This document shows positions 31,140-41,986 of a stretch of 64,000 nt of DNA, piece by piece. The position numbers were made by a program, and so were the translations under genes. Each line of letters begins with the position of its first letter. Positions within the stretch are counted from its first letter, which is position 1. This DNA comes from Aporrectodea caliginosa (lineage: Eukaryota; Annelida; Clitellata; Crassiclitellata; Lumbricidae). The stretch lies in assembly GCA_020284085.1 (NCBI GenBank), contig JACEVL010000019.1, forward strand, positions 2,896,498 to 2,960,497, in the 5' to 3' direction. Below the pieces are notes generated by a model. That model worked only from the letters and a program-made list of their open reading frames with translations, was not told where the DNA came from and made no database searches.

Positions 31140-31400
31140 AACTAGGACGAAGAAGATGAGCAGTTCCTTAACGTAGCCCTGAGGCAGCCATGGGTGTGAA
31201 GTGTTAGCGACTTAATTTTCTTAGCCTCGGCATATAAGGGCGGGTGGCCAGTCCTCTCTCTTTCTTGCCATCTCATCTTCCACTCGACAGCGTACGGTCA
31301 GTGCACTCATTTTAGCTGAGTTGGTTTGGGGGCGCATGTGGAGCAGAAATCTCGAACCAAATGTTTGTCCTGGCGGGGATGGAAACCAAGCCCCGCAGCA
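31140..31400 (-). mobile_element. tRNA-like SINE, family D, copy 2
   Basis: CTGAGGCAGCCATGGGTGTG, AGTGTTAGCGACTTAATTTTC and CAGAAATCTCGAACCAAAT line up with 8023-8205 and 49817-49985. Confidence 0.65.
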
Positions 31401-31539
31401 TAGTTCAAGTTTTATTTACTGTTGTTTTTGATGCATGGCTTATTCTGCTTTTCATTTTTACTGTTATATGCAATGCCGTATGTAAGTGCGGACGGTTGAC
31501 TCGAAGTATAACTAAAATGACTAATTACTTCTATCTATG

Positions 31540-32225
31540 GAATTTATATAGCGCCCCTTAAAGATAACTACTCAGAGGCGCTCCCGACCCAGGCCCGGTC
31601 AAAGAGGAAGGTCTTAAGTAGTTTATAGAAAGATTCAGAGAGGTCTCGCGGGAGAGAACGAAGGTCAGAGGGGAGGCTATTCCAAAAAGAAGGACCAACG
31701 ATCGAGAAAGCCCGACGCTGTCTAGTAGCAGAGCGAGCATGCGGAACTATGAAGTCACCTCTAGAGGCCGAGCGCAGAGATCGGCGACCAGAGCAGGCCG
31801 AGGTTAGAGTAAAGAGCTCCCGCAGATAGACAGGTGATCTGCCCAGAACACAGGGTCTCTCTGTCGGCGCGGTTGGCACAGTGCCAGACAATGGAGGATA
31901 CCCTATATATAATGGATGCGCTGCTGGACCGGGAGCCAGTGGAGAACATCACGCATAAATGCAGAGATGTGGCCAAACTTAGGGACACCACCAATTAGAC
32001 GAGCAGCCGCCCGCAAAACGCCTTCCAAAGGATGCAAACGGACTTGAGGAAGTCCACAGTAGAGCGAAGAGCAGTAGTCAAATCGATTACTAACAAAGGC
32101 ATGGACCAGAGTGGAGGCAGATGAAGTAGAAAGAGAGCGAGTGACAACCCGCAGCTGGCGCAAGTGGTAGTAGCAGGAACGAGTCAGTGCCTTCTGTACT
32201 TTTATCGTCATGTCCAGACTCGAGA
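31540..32225 (-). pseudogene. CR1/L2-type LINE, C-terminal RT region and 3' UTR
   Basis: The best-preserved LINE piece. In three frames the bottom strand gives RQLRVVTRSLSTSSASTLVH, FVSNRFDYCSSLYCGLP, ISAFMRDVLHWLPVQQRI, then LRELFTLTSACSGRRSLRS, AFSIVGPSFWNSLPSDLR and LSESFYKLLKTFLF. The 3' end is GAGCGCCTCTGAGTAG then GGGGCGCTATATAAATT. Two or three indels break it. The same family ends at 61733-61925 and 15835-15930. Confidence 0.9.
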
Positions 32226-32299
32226 GTGATTATTGAGCGATACTAAGGTTAATTTTTGCAAAAGGCGATTGCTGGGGAATTAACAGACGTAGGGTCTCT

Positions 32300-32385
32300 G
32301 TAGGCGCAGTCGGCGCAGTGGCCGAGCACTCTTTTTCAACACCTTTAAAACGGTATAGAACAAGCCTATATAAACATTTATTACC
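32300..32385 (+). mobile_element. tRNA-like head and T box of CGTTAAAC SINE
   Basis: GGCGCAGTGGCCGAGCACTC, then CAACACCTTTAAAACGGTAT and CCTATATAAACAT. No hairpin terminus follows. Confidence 0.55.
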
Positions 32386-32931
32386 TAATTTATTTTCTAA
32401 TTATAATTGGAGAGGTATTGTACATTATGACGGTTATTGTGAACGGTATTTTTTTTAAAACGGCGTCAATCAAATTTGTTTAGGTATTACTCAAGGTCAA
32501 GGATTCTATATTACTCAAGGATTCTATATTACAGGATTGGTTACGCGTGAAAATATCGTGTACTTCCGGTTTAAGGCTACGAGCCTGGCGCCACCTGGCG
32601 ATGCGGGTGTAAGAATGGTCTATGGACATAAAAAGCATGGACGACCCGATGTGTTGTTCAGCGATTAAATGCACGAATTTGAGGAAATCAAATCAGGATT
32701 ATTTTTCTTTCAGTTTCTAAGGATCAAAGAAAGGTTAATAATAATAAATGTAAATCTATTTTTATGACGTTCAGTTAAATAATCTAAACTAAGGAGATAG
32801 GCATTTAGCATGGTAAACACGAGGTTTACACCTTTGTCGCTAGGTGGCCAGGCTCCATGGGCCGCCATTTTCTGTCCAACGCGCTTACATAAGGAGATTC
32901 CAGTCCTGTGTATAATAGGTTCTTGGGTATT
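32386..32931. other. Unassigned interval
   Basis: CAAGGATTCTATATTAC is directly repeated at 32508 and 32517-32533; otherwise nothing recognised. Confidence 0.4.
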
Positions 32932-33100
32932 ACTCCACCACTATCCTAAAGGTGGTAGTGCCAGTCCCATGCCTGGACAAAGGAAGAGGGCGACGCTAAT
33001 CAATGTTGTTATGACACATTGTTTTGAACACGAAAACCGATTGGATAGGGCACTTTCTTTAGACACCTTTTAAACGCTGAACAACGAAGCTATAATTGTA
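32932..33100 (+). mobile_element. Type 1 SINE copy followed by T box
   Basis: CTCCACCACTATCC, GTGCCAGTCCCATGCCTGG, GGAAGAGGGCGACGCTAATC and a decayed end, then CCGATTGGATAGGGCACTTTC and AGACACCTTTTAAACG, the start of another unit. Confidence 0.7.
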
Positions 33101-33414
33101 AGACACTACTAATGGATATGACTCATTCAGAACATTGGAACAACTGTTCAAAGCTAAGTAAAGCCCTACGTCAACGCCCTCAACGGGTCATGATATGTCG
33201 TTTAACAATGGAAATTACTATCGGCCGATTAGTAGCCTACTATAATAATATTAAGAAGTAACTTCTATAGCGTCGGTATCTATTCCCAGGGCATCAAACG
33301 AATGAATGACACGTCAAAGACAAGTCGCAATCAGGTCAATATATCCAGATGATCAGTTCTGAAGACAGAGAAGCAGCCTATGGTGGATAAGCAATTAGAA
33401 ATAGGTAAATCTTA

Positions 33415-33475
33415 AGTTGAGAACGAATTTTAAAAAGTGAATGAACAGAATGGAGAGGCACAGGAAGTGAGTTCC
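33415..33475 (+). repeat. TTGAGAACGAA repeat, copy 1
   Basis: AAGTTGAGAACGAATTTTAA, GAATGAACAGAATGGAGAGG, ACAGGAAG. Longer copies: 47975-48095, 54030-54170, 62115-62220. Confidence 0.55.
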
Positions 33476-33497
33476 TAAATTCCTAAAGAATATTGGG

Positions 33498-33730
33498 GGG
33501 GGGATAGCGCATTGGATAACATCTGGCACAGAGACCGAGAGGTACCGAGTTCCAGCCCCAGCTGGGCGGATATGCTTTGTAAGCTGCTATTAGCACCGTT
33601 GTATTGCAGGCTGTCTGTTCTGTTAGTAGTTAAGATTTAAATTGCATAACATGTAAATGTACAGCGCAGTGCATTAGTCAGGCGCTTATTAAAGAAAAGA
33701 TTATTATTATATTATTATTATTATTATTAA
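33498..33730 (+). mobile_element. tRNA-Arg-derived SINE, copy 2
   Basis: GATAGCGCATTGGATAACATC head, GAGTTCCAGCCCC (mutated B box), GCAGGCTGTCTGTTCTGTTAG body, CAGGCGCTTATTAAAGAAAAG and (ATT)n. Confidence 0.85.
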
Positions 33731-33830
33731 GTCCTTCACTCACAGTTGCTCAGCTCCATCGATGTTCTGTCCTATGGTCACGTGTGCACTTATAAGTAGG
33801 GAAATGTCATATAAGACATAGGGTTCTGTA
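33731..33830 (+). mobile_element. SINE family C fragment
   Basis: AAGTCCTTCACTCACAGTTG, CATCGATGTTCTGTCC and GTGTGCACTTATAAG match the family C core at 48805-48880; no head. Confidence 0.5.
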
Positions 33831-33837
33831 TATGAGC

Positions 33838-34066
33838 GGTGGGCATAGTGGCCGATTGGTTAGAGCGCTCTTTTTAGACACCTGTAAAACGATATAAATC
33901 AGTCCTATATAAAATGTTATTATTTAATTTACTTTCTAATTAGAATTTGCAATGTAAATTATGACGGTGATGGCTGTCTCCGCCATTACCCTAGATGTGT
34001 TAGTGCCAGTCTTAAACCTAGACAAAGGAGGAGGGCGTCTTTGTCTTTGTTCTGACATTGCGTTGC
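33838..34066 (+). mobile_element. tRNA-like head, T box and type 1 SINE
   Basis: The clearest 5' head in the window: GTGGGCATAGTGGCC, GATTGGTTAGAGCGCTC, AGACACCTGTAAAACG and CCTATATAAAATG, then after about 60 bases CTCCGCCATTACC and AGTGCCAGTCTTAAACCTAG with GGAGGAGGGCG. The last part has TGCGTTGC where CGTTAAAC is expected. Confidence 0.7.
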
Positions 34067-34409
34067 TTAGACTGCTGTAACATCCAAGTTCATGCTAGCT
34101 CATTATTTTCATAAACATTTTCTGACAAATTCCATTTATTAGCACAGAATGATTAAGGCTTAAGACTCAGAAATGTTAAAGCATGGTTTTGCAAAGATAT
34201 GCTATTAAATCTTTTGTTCCAAGGTCCCAATGCCAAGAAAAACCCGCTGTCGGAAAACATTTCGCACATCTTAAAATTATGCCTGTCAAAATTTTGTAAT
34301 TAAAACCCCCGACGATGACTACTCAATAAATTTATTTAATTAATTAGTTAATAATTAGTAACAATAATAATAGGAATTGGATTTGATGTCACTTTGTAAT
34401 CATGTAGAG

Positions 34410-34600
34410 TGTCTTGTAGTCGATTGGTTAAAGTGCTCTCTTTAGACACCTTTAAAACGGCGTAAATGAAAGTTATATATAAAAACACAAGCACATTATA
34501 GACACCAGAGCTGTAATATGCCAAAACTAATCTTTGTCGGCGGCAACGGCCTCTGTTGTCATAAGCTGCCGTTAAACTGTGGACACACACACACACAGAC
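34410..34600 (+). mobile_element. Type 2 SINE, complete composite (exemplar)
   Basis: GATTGGTTAAAGTGCTCTC, AGACACCTTTAAAACGG, TATATATAAAAA, then the hairpin: CGGCGGC (34538-34544) pairs with GCTGCCG (34565-34571) with one G.U; CGTTAAAC at 34570-34577 and an (AC)n tail. The order head, T box, hairpin, tail is the pattern inferred for the family. Confidence 0.8.
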
Positions 34601-34639
34601 ACCAGCATTACTTATGTCGTTTAACATTGAATTTTGTAA

Positions 34640-34775
34640 CATTGTAAGGATTTATTTTGACACCTTTAAATGGTGTCGTTTGGACGTTAAATTTCTCGTT
34701 TTCATTGTATGGTATACATTGTGAATTGTCGTCAACGGCCTTTGATGTCATAAGGCGACGTTAAACCTTTGAGTA
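34640..34775 (+). mobile_element. Type 2 SINE with perfect T hairpin
   Basis: GACACCTTTAAATGGTGTC at 34656 is a hairpin with six-base arms; GTCGTCAACGGCCTTTGATG and GACGTTAAACC complete the terminus at 34727-34765. Confidence 0.8.
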
Positions 34776-34879
34776 ATAATAATAATATAGCAAAACGTTA
34801 TTCACTTGTGCTATATGAGTGTGAGCGTGGTCATATAATGTGTAATACTATACACAAAATTATTCACGATCAACTTCTC

Positions 34880-35190
34880 TCTTAAACAACATATCCCTAA
34901 GCTTGCAAAATGCTTCTTTACTTTCCAAAATTGTTATTGCATCATCATCATCATTATTATTTTATTACTATTAACAGCTAATGTTATGCTTTTAAATACC
35001 TCTACAAGAGAAAAGTTTAATAATAAAATTCTTAATATCAACAATTTCATCATTATTAAAACTTTCAGAATTATTTAGAAAAAATTGCCCATGGTGGGAA
35101 TCGAACCTGGGTTTGCTCACTGCGAATTCACAAAATACTGAGTATAGGCTAAACACTTGCAACTAGCTAATCACGACATTTCTAGTTACT
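34880..35190 (-). mobile_element. tRNA-derived SINE, family B, copy 1
   Basis: On the bottom strand the head reads GTGATTAGCTAGTTGC (A-box-like) and GGTTCGATTCCCACCATGG (B box); the body is AT-rich with TTATTATT. Copies at 36520-36815 and 41300-41605 have the same orientation and lie upstream of type 1 or type 2 pieces. Confidence 0.75.
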
Positions 35191-35269
35191 GTTCAACAAC
35201 TGTTTCTTTCCAATAAACGAATATATTATAACAACGCTTTGTCAAGACTATCATGATTAGGCCTAACGA

Positions 35270-35335
35270 ATTTAGCGTCGTCCGTCACTTTTCTTCATGC
35301 TTTGGACTGGCGCCCCAGTCAGTGACAGGATTATC
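35270..35335 (-). mobile_element. Type 1 SINE remnant
   Basis: TTAGCGTCGTCCGTCAC, then ATGCTTTGGACTGGCGCCCC; the hairpin is reduced to CTAACGAAT. Confidence 0.5.
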
Positions 35336-35399
35336 ATCAGTTTGATTAACTCTACTGCTGGTCTCAAAGCAGCGTATAAGCCTTGTGTATTTACGTAGT

Positions 35400-35475
35400 T
35401 AAAGGAGGTGGAGGATGACGCTAATGATCTGTGTTATTATCAAACAGTATCGTTAAACTGAAACTATATACTACT
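35400..35475 (+). mobile_element. Type 1 SINE, 3' half
   Basis: AAGGAGGTGGAGGATGACGC, TTATTATCAAACAGTATCGTTAAACTGAAAC without the 5' body. Confidence 0.65.
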
Positions 35476-35639
35476 AAGACGATTGGTTAACACGCTCTCT
35501 TCATACGCCTTTAAAATACGGCTGGGCAGTCTGTCTTACTGTCAGTCTCGCTGTATATCTGCGTCGCTGAACTCATGCAAGACGATACCGCGACGCTAGT
35601 TCTGCAATTTCATCCACATTTAAAACTATTTTTATTAAA

Positions 35640-35902
35640 TCAACTCGAAGACCGACTGGTTAAAGCGTTCTCTTTAGACACCCTTAAAACGATGTAGCTC
35701 GACGCTATATAAGACATGCAATACGAAAGAATGTCAACTGTGCTTTGTCCCTATTTCAAACAGAATAATATTAACAAAATCCGACTACGGCTCTTAGGCC
35801 TACTCTTGCAGTGCCAGTCTCAAGCTTGGATTATGGAGGAGGATAACGCTGGTAATATTTGTTATTATCAAACATTATCGTTACACTGAAACTACTACTA
35901 AG
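35640..35902 (+). mobile_element. Head and T box, then type 1 SINE
   Basis: CGACTGGTTAAAGCGTTCTC, AGACACCCTTAAAACGATG, GACGCTATATAAGAC; then at 35806 AGTGCCAGTCTCAAGCTTGG, GGAGGAGGATAACGC and ATCGTTACACTGAAACTACT. Confidence 0.7.
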
Positions 35903-35904
35903 GC

Positions 35905-36356
35905 GGTTGGTTAACACGCCCTCTTCAAACACCTTTAAAATAGGGCTGGGCATTTAACGCGTTTAATATGTTAATTAATCAAGCGATTAAAATTGTTAAC
36001 GCAGTTAACGCGATTGTCACTTAGCCCAATTATTTATAGAAATGCGCTAAAACAACTCTTGATAATACCTCTGAGTTTAAAGTTTTAACTTTAAAATTAA
36101 AAAGTATGAAGTAAAACAACAAGTAGTAAAAGCATGTTTGATTTTTGTTTATTGACTGCAAGCATTTATATAGCGCATATTGAACGTAACTACTTAGAGT
36201 CTGTAGAGTAGTTGTACTTATTATCTATTGTGACATGCGTTAAAATTAATTAATTTTAACCGTGCGATTAATTTCAACTAAAATTTTTAATCGTTGCCCA
36301 CCCCTATTTTAAAACTCTGTTCACTGATGCTATATGTAAGATAATTTACTTCTCGA
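35905..36356 (+). mobile_element. Head and T box split by hAT MITE
   Basis: GGTTGGTTAACACGCCCTC, AAACACCTTTAAAA is continued 365 bases later by TTTTAAAACTCTGTTCACTG and ATGCTATATGTAAG. The interruption is 35942-36306. Confidence 0.75.
35942..36306. mobile_element. hAT-like MITE, ATTAACGCG family, copy 2
   Basis: TAGGGCTGGGCATTTAACG ... CGTTGCCCACCCCTA, flanked by CTTTAAAA (35934-35941) and TTTTAAAA (36307-36314): an 8-bp target duplication with one mismatch, inside a T box. Confidence 0.88.
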
Positions 36357-36470
36357 ACTCCGCCACTGTTTGCACTCTGACAGTACCAGTCCCAAGAGTC
36401 GAAAAAGGAGGAGGGCGCCGCTAATGTTCTTTGTTGTCACACAGTGTCGTTAAACTTAAACTACAACTAC
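36357..36470 (+). mobile_element. Type 1 SINE copy
   Basis: CTCCGCCACTGTTTGCACTC, AGTACCAGTCCCAAG, GGAGGAGGGCGCCGC, CACACAGTGTCGTTAAACTT and an ACTACAACTACT tail. It follows the T box above in the same orientation. Confidence 0.8.
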
Positions 36471-36519
36471 TATAGAGTGCGATGCAAATTTGGTTGGCTT
36501 TCACGTTAATCTTCGCTTT

Positions 36520-36815
36520 TAACTTAAACAACACTCCGTAAGCTTGCAAAAAGCTTCTGTACTTTCTATAATCAATAAGGCGTCATTAATATTATAGTTT
36601 TATTTCTATTAACAGTTAATATTTTGTTTTGAACGTCTGTTTAGGAAGCAAGTGTCACAATAAATTCTTAATGTCAACAATTTCATAATTGTTAAAACTT
36701 TTACATTTAAAAAAATTACCCATGGTGGGAATCGAACCCAGATTTGCTTCCCGGCGAATTCAGAAAATACTGAGTAGGCCAAACCGTGACAACGAGCTAA
36801 ACACGACATTTTTAG
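36520..36815 (-). mobile_element. tRNA-derived SINE, family B, copy 2
   Basis: Bottom-strand head TTAGCTCGTTGTCACGG and B box GGTTCGATTCCCACCATGG; body as at 34880. Confidence 0.75.
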
Positions 36816-36999
36816 TCACTCTTTGATCGACTCGTATGGTGCTACGCAATTCATGCGTCTAGCCATATCCCACACTACTCCCAATTTTGTCTGGTCAGTC
36901 AATTCAGAGCAGTAGTTTACCCAACTAGCTGTTGCTTCTGATTTTAAAGACAACCGTATACTACTGGTGTTTATATTCTACATGATCTTGAAAACCGTC

Positions 37000-37250
37000 G
37001 CGTTTACGCGGTTGATGAATATATTCTATACTTGGGAAACGTTTTAAAGGTGTTTAAATCGAGCATTGTGAAATATCCAATGTATAGCACTCCATCAAAA
37101 TAAAACTCTTCTATTAATAACTGACTATGTACTAAATGCAAATTTAGGCTCATTTGAATATGTCTGTCTGCCTGACGGTGTCTTCCTGTTTGTGTTATTG
37201 TCCGTCTCGCTAGATGTCTGCGTCTCTGACATTCTACAAGAGAACACAGA
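37000..37250 (-). repeat. Module M, copy A
   Basis: CGCGGTTGATGAATATATTC, ACGTTTTAAAGGTGTTTAAA (T box antisense), GCATTGTGAAATATCC, ACTATGTACTAAATGCAAAT, and a GTCTGTCTG...CTCGCTAGATGTCTG pyrimidine-rich end. Five further copies follow downstream (39705, 44035, 50195, 55105, 57795). The tRNA-Arg SINE is inserted just after it. Confidence 0.75.
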
Positions 37251-37257
37251 ACACAGG

Positions 37258-37624
<367 letters not shown>

Positions 37625-37857
37625 ATGGTAGTTCTGCAGTGGCGTTAATGTCAGGCCTGGTTGGTCATTCAAAGGAAATAAAAAAGACATTAACCTGTGT
37701 ACTATGACCAATTGTAAAGCATGTTTGAGTAATACCTGATTATTATAGGGCGACCCTGTTAGCGCAACCTGTTGTTTCCTTTGGGTCTTCCCATTGTCAC
37801 TGGATTGTCTTGCCTGTCTAATTGCTGAATATGAATTGTTTGGTGAACAATAAAGTA

Positions 37858-38340
<483 letters not shown>

Positions 38341-38429
38341 CTGAAATACATCTGTTTTAAATAGCTCACCACTTAGCCCGATGGAAGTTTCCGGGCTGGA
38401 GTTAAAATTGATGTGAGTTTGTGGTCCTA

Positions 38430-38610
38430 AAGCGTGTCTTTTGGTCGACTGGTTAGAGTGCTTTCTTTAGACATCTTTAAAGTGGCTAAAATCAACGCTA
38501 TAATTATAGGCATGGAATACGAAAATCAATAATGGCAAGATCGCTTTCCTTAGACACCTTTGAAACATTGTTAATTGATGCTATATATAGTGCGAGCTTT
38601 GGTTGCATGC
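38430..38610 (+). mobile_element. Two tRNA-like heads with T boxes in tandem
   Basis: CGACTGGTTAGAGTGCTTTC, AGACATCTTTAAAGTGG, then 70 bases on GATCGCTTTCCTTAGACACC, TTTGAAACATTG and GATGCTATATATAGTG. Confidence 0.65.
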
Positions 38611-38980
38611 CCTGTGATGGATTTTCTTTTGTGACGTCATATAAAGGTTCAATATTGCAGAAGAATTGTATACATCTGTTAATTTTGATATTCGCGCTAC
38701 AAGGAAAACAGAAGAGCAGTTCTGAATAAATAATTATAATAGACCATAGGTAGCTGTATTTTTCATAATTGGAACCGCGAGAACTGTTCAAATAATTGCA
38801 TACCTCTTTTAAGAGTGATATCCGATCTATGTCTCTACCCGCTCCCTTTCTTTTAGCTGAAGCGTCGTAGGGCCAGCAGTGCCCAGCACACGATCGGTCT
38901 CTGCTTCTATCTTTACCACCATTATCCATGCATATGTCTATTACTGCTTGAACTACTGCAACTAAACACGACATTATTGT
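38611..38980. repeat. Segment shared with 45060-45340 and 58440-58690
   Basis: GAGCTTTGGTTGCATGCC, AGAACTGTTCAAATA-like words, ACCTCTTTTAAGAGTGATATC and CCGATCTATGTCT recur after the T box in the other two ladders; no coding content. Confidence 0.55.
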
Positions 38981-39063
38981 CTATTGTTTACCTTCGCTGT
39001 GTAATGACAAAGATGATTGGCTCCGCCCTTCTCCTTTCCTTAGGCTTTGGACTGGCACTAACT
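38981..39063 (-). mobile_element. Type 1 SINE remnant
   Basis: TTGTTTACCTTCGCTGTGTA, GGCTCCGCCCTTCTCC, GGCTTTGGACTGGCACTAAC. Confidence 0.55.
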
Positions 39064-39269
39064 GTCGGCGACATGATGATTAACAGTCTAATAAACTCTG
39101 TGCTTATCTCAAAGCAACGTATACCTTGTTTTATCATGTAGGTAAAGTCCTTCGGTCTGTCTTATTGTCTGTCTCGCTGCATATCGGCGTCGTTGACCTC
39201 CTGCAAGACGGTATCGCATTCAGTCCATTTTTAAACAGCGTAAATGTACGCTCTATAATTATGCATGCG

Positions 39270-39541
39270 ACACAAAAACCGATTGGTTGGTGCGCTCTCT
39301 TTAGACACCTTTAAAACGGGGTTCACTGACTCTATGTATAAGACGATGCGCTGTTCGTAGTGTCAAAACTCCGCAACTGATTGCACTCTGTCAGTGCCAG
39401 TCCCAAGCCTGGATAAAAGAGGAGGGCGACGCTAATGGTCTTTGTTATCACACAGTGTCGTTAAACTGAAACTACCACTACTCGTAATGTTGCACTGCCC
39501 CACTGCTCGTACTCTGGGAGTGCCAGTCCCAAGCCTGGATG
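39270..39541 (+). mobile_element. Head, T box, type 1 SINE and a second truncated type 1
   Basis: CCGATTGGTTGGTGCGCTCTC, AGACACCTTTAAAACGG, GACTCTATGTATAAG, then a near-perfect type 1 (39366-39482, with CGTTAAACTGAAACTACCACTACT tail) and a 5' fragment CACTGCTCGTACTCTGGG with CCAAGCCTGGATG (39497-39541). Confidence 0.8.
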
Positions 39542-39704
39542 TAGTTCAAGATAGAAAATTTTTATTTTCAGACTGGTACTCGGCAAATTCCAGTTATAAG
39601 CACAGACAGAGATGACTATAATTTATTATTATTATTATTTTAGTGTTTACGTTACTTGATCGGGACTTCGCAGTAAACAGCTGGATCATTCACAACCGTT
39701 GCTT

Positions 39705-39950
39705 TTACGCAGCTATATTATATACGTCGGAACCGTTTTAACGGTGTTTTAAGTCGAGCATTGTGAAATATCAAATGTAACAGCTCTTTAGCGCTACAAC
39801 TGCTCTGTTAATAGACGACTATGTACTAAATGCAAATTTACACTAATTTAAATTTGTCTATCTGCCTAACGGTGTCTTTCTGTCTGTTTCATTGACTGTC
39901 TTGTTGTATGTGTGCGCCGATGACATTTTGCAAGAGCGAGCCGTAATGTT
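39705..39950 (-). repeat. Module M, copy B
   Basis: CGGAACCGTTTTAACGGTGT, GTCGAGCATTGTGAAATATC, CTATGTACTAAATGCAAAT, AACGGTGTCTTTCTGTCTG. Confidence 0.75.
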
Positions 39951-39980
39951 AAGTCTAGAGTTACGGATAGGTCAGGACTG

Positions 39981-40092
39981 TTTGTTGTTTAACGACACTG
40001 TGTCATAATAAAGATGAATAACGTCGCCCTCCTCCTTTATCCAGGCTTGGGTCTGGCACCATACCAGAGTAAGAGCTGTGCACTGAGTTTAG
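39981..40092 (-). mobile_element. Type 1 SINE copy, ladder B
   Basis: GTTGTTTAACGACACTGTG, AACGTCGCCCTCCTCC, GGCTTGGGTCTGGCACCATA; about 30 bases after module M. Confidence 0.78.
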
Positions 40093-40309
40093 GGCATGAC
40101 TGAGATCTGGCCTACTTTTTAAATAGGTTAGCCCCTAGCCTGTTCTCCAAACTTGGATGCTAGTGGATGTTGTCTTCATGACTTAGTCCAATAGATTGCT
40201 ACATGTGATTGCGATTCTTGCCGGAAACAACCCTAATATTATATTAATTCCTTCTTTACGACAGAAGTTTCTGGGTTAGCTACTGAATTAAATTTGAGGT
40301 CAGTTTTTG

Positions 40310-40790
40310 GTCCTACCTTAAGAGCGCTCACCTTAGACACCTTTAAAACGGTTTAAAGCGAGCTATGTAGCTGTATAACCGAGAACCGATGGGTAATAGC
40401 ACTTAGGTCTCATTTAGTCAGATTCCCCTTCTACGAATGTTCTTGCTAATAAAGCAGACACTTCACTCTTTAAAGCTGTTCTCTTAAATAAGAATCATTT
40501 ACTCATATGCCTTTTTCCTAACCAACATTTTACGCCCTATTTTCTTAGGGTCAGACCACATAACTTTAACCTTCCTGATAAGGACTCAGGAAATTTTGTA
40601 TCTCCCGTAGGTTATTCCTGAACTCTTACTAAGCTATTATTACTTCATACAATGATATCTATAGATGTATTTTTTTCTATGTACACCCACAGCGTTATGT
40701 CTGTTGTTAACACAATAAACGAATATATGATCTATGTAGACACCTTCAAAACGGTGTTTACCAATGCTATATAAAATGTGAGTTGAGAGT
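40310..40790 (+). mobile_element. T boxes at 40320 and 40740 with intervening unassigned DNA
   Basis: GAGCGCTCACCTTAGACACC at 40322; at 40740 ACACC (40740-40744) and GGTGT (40753-40757) form the T hairpin, followed by AATGCTATATAAAATGTG. Confidence 0.6.
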
Positions 40791-40814
40791 CTGTCAATAG
40801 ATGAAAAGATCTTA

Positions 40815-41290
40815 ATGAGTTGGTTCATCTATCTTTACAAGAAAGCTACTGCTTGCCAATATTAACTTACGCCTCAGCCGTAGTTAAATACACAGTGAGA
40901 CAGGAAGATGAACTGAATGCATGTTGGAACTCTGTTTATAGAAAGTTATTTGGTTTTAATAAATGGGAATCTGTTAAAGGCTTCATTTGTGGCCTTGGTA
41001 GACTAGACTTACATCACATTATTAAGAAACGTCGCATTATGTTCTATAGGCGACTAGTTCATTCGACATCTAATTTTCTCCAGGATATTTTTTGGTGTTA
41101 CGTTGTTGAGCACTTTCTTTGTGACTCTGAACTTGCTTGCATCTTGAACGGTAAATTTAGTTGCATAAATGACCTTTACGAACATTTTCACAGTCTGTGC
41201 GTTTGACTTCATGTTTGTTCAGATTTGTGTATGTATGTTGTGACGTCTGATTTGTTTCTGCCTTTGGGCGTAATAAAAAAGTACTGAATA
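40815..41290 (+). pseudogene. LINE (CR1/jockey-type) C-terminal fragment and 3' UTR
   Basis: A 128-codon open frame with SYCLPILTYASAVVKYTV, DELNACWNSVYRKLFGF, NKWESVKGFICGLGRLDLHH, IIKKRRIMFYRRLVHSTSNF, ending TGA at 41204-41206: the conserved post-RT tail of these LINEs. The UTR ends TTTGGGCGTAATAAAAAAGTA. The stretch itself is uninterrupted, suggesting a relatively young 5'-truncated insertion. It matches 5268-5620 on the opposite strand. Confidence 0.85.
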
Positions 41291-41299
41291 GACTCAATC

Positions 41300-41605
41300 T
41301 AAAGTGTCAGAAACATCCTTCGCATTTAAACAATACTAAGTAAGCTTGGAAAAAGTGTCTATACTTTCTATAATAATTTTTGCATTATTATTATTTATTG
41401 TTTTATTATTATTATTTTCACTTAATATTATGTTTTAAAAGTCTCTATAGGAAGACAGTTTAATAATAAATTCTAAATGTCAACAATTTCATCATTGTTT
41501 AAACGTTCATAATTGTTTCAAAAAATTAATCGAACCTGTGAATGTTTCCCTGCAAATTCTCAACATTCTGAGTAGATTAGCAACTTTCAATGAGCTAAGC
41601 GACAT
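41300..41605 (-). mobile_element. tRNA-derived SINE, family B, copy 3 (decayed head)
   Basis: The body matches 34880 and 36520, but the B box has lost its core (only AATCGAACCTGTG remains on the top strand). Confidence 0.65.
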
Positions 41606-41609
41606 TTTA

Positions 41610-41695
41610 GCTACTGTTTAACGACTCTGTGTCATAAGAAAGATGACGAGCCCCTCCTTTCTCCTTTTCTTCAGGCTTTGGACTGGCACTACCTA
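41610..41695 (-). mobile_element. Type 1 SINE remnant
   Basis: ACTGTTTAACGACTCTGTGT, GAGCCCCTCCTTTCTCC, GGCTTTGGACTGGCACTACC. It abuts the family B SINE exactly as at 38981. Confidence 0.65.
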
Positions 41696-41986
41696 TCGGC
41701 GACAGGATTATTAACACTCTAACAAACTCAGTGCTTGTCTCAAAACGTCGCATAAAATCAAAACCTTAATAAGGTCAATATCTTGAATACCAATTCGTAA
41801 GAAAGAGAAGTAGCCTATATTGCATATAATTAGTGAGGGCTGTTAGACCGAAAATTTAAGCGGATGTGGACCGGCTGGACAAAAGCACCAAACTTTCTGT
41901 GTACTTAGCTTTGGTCATATGGTAATGGTTTTTGGTAGGATCCACGCGATCCGACCACGGGGTCACCCCTCAACAATGCATTTTAA

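Noticed and set aside
35093..35190. Functional tRNA gene
   Set aside because: A and B boxes are present, but no complete cloverleaf is evident and an AT-rich SINE body follows; the same holds at 20496, 28960, 37258 and 48730.
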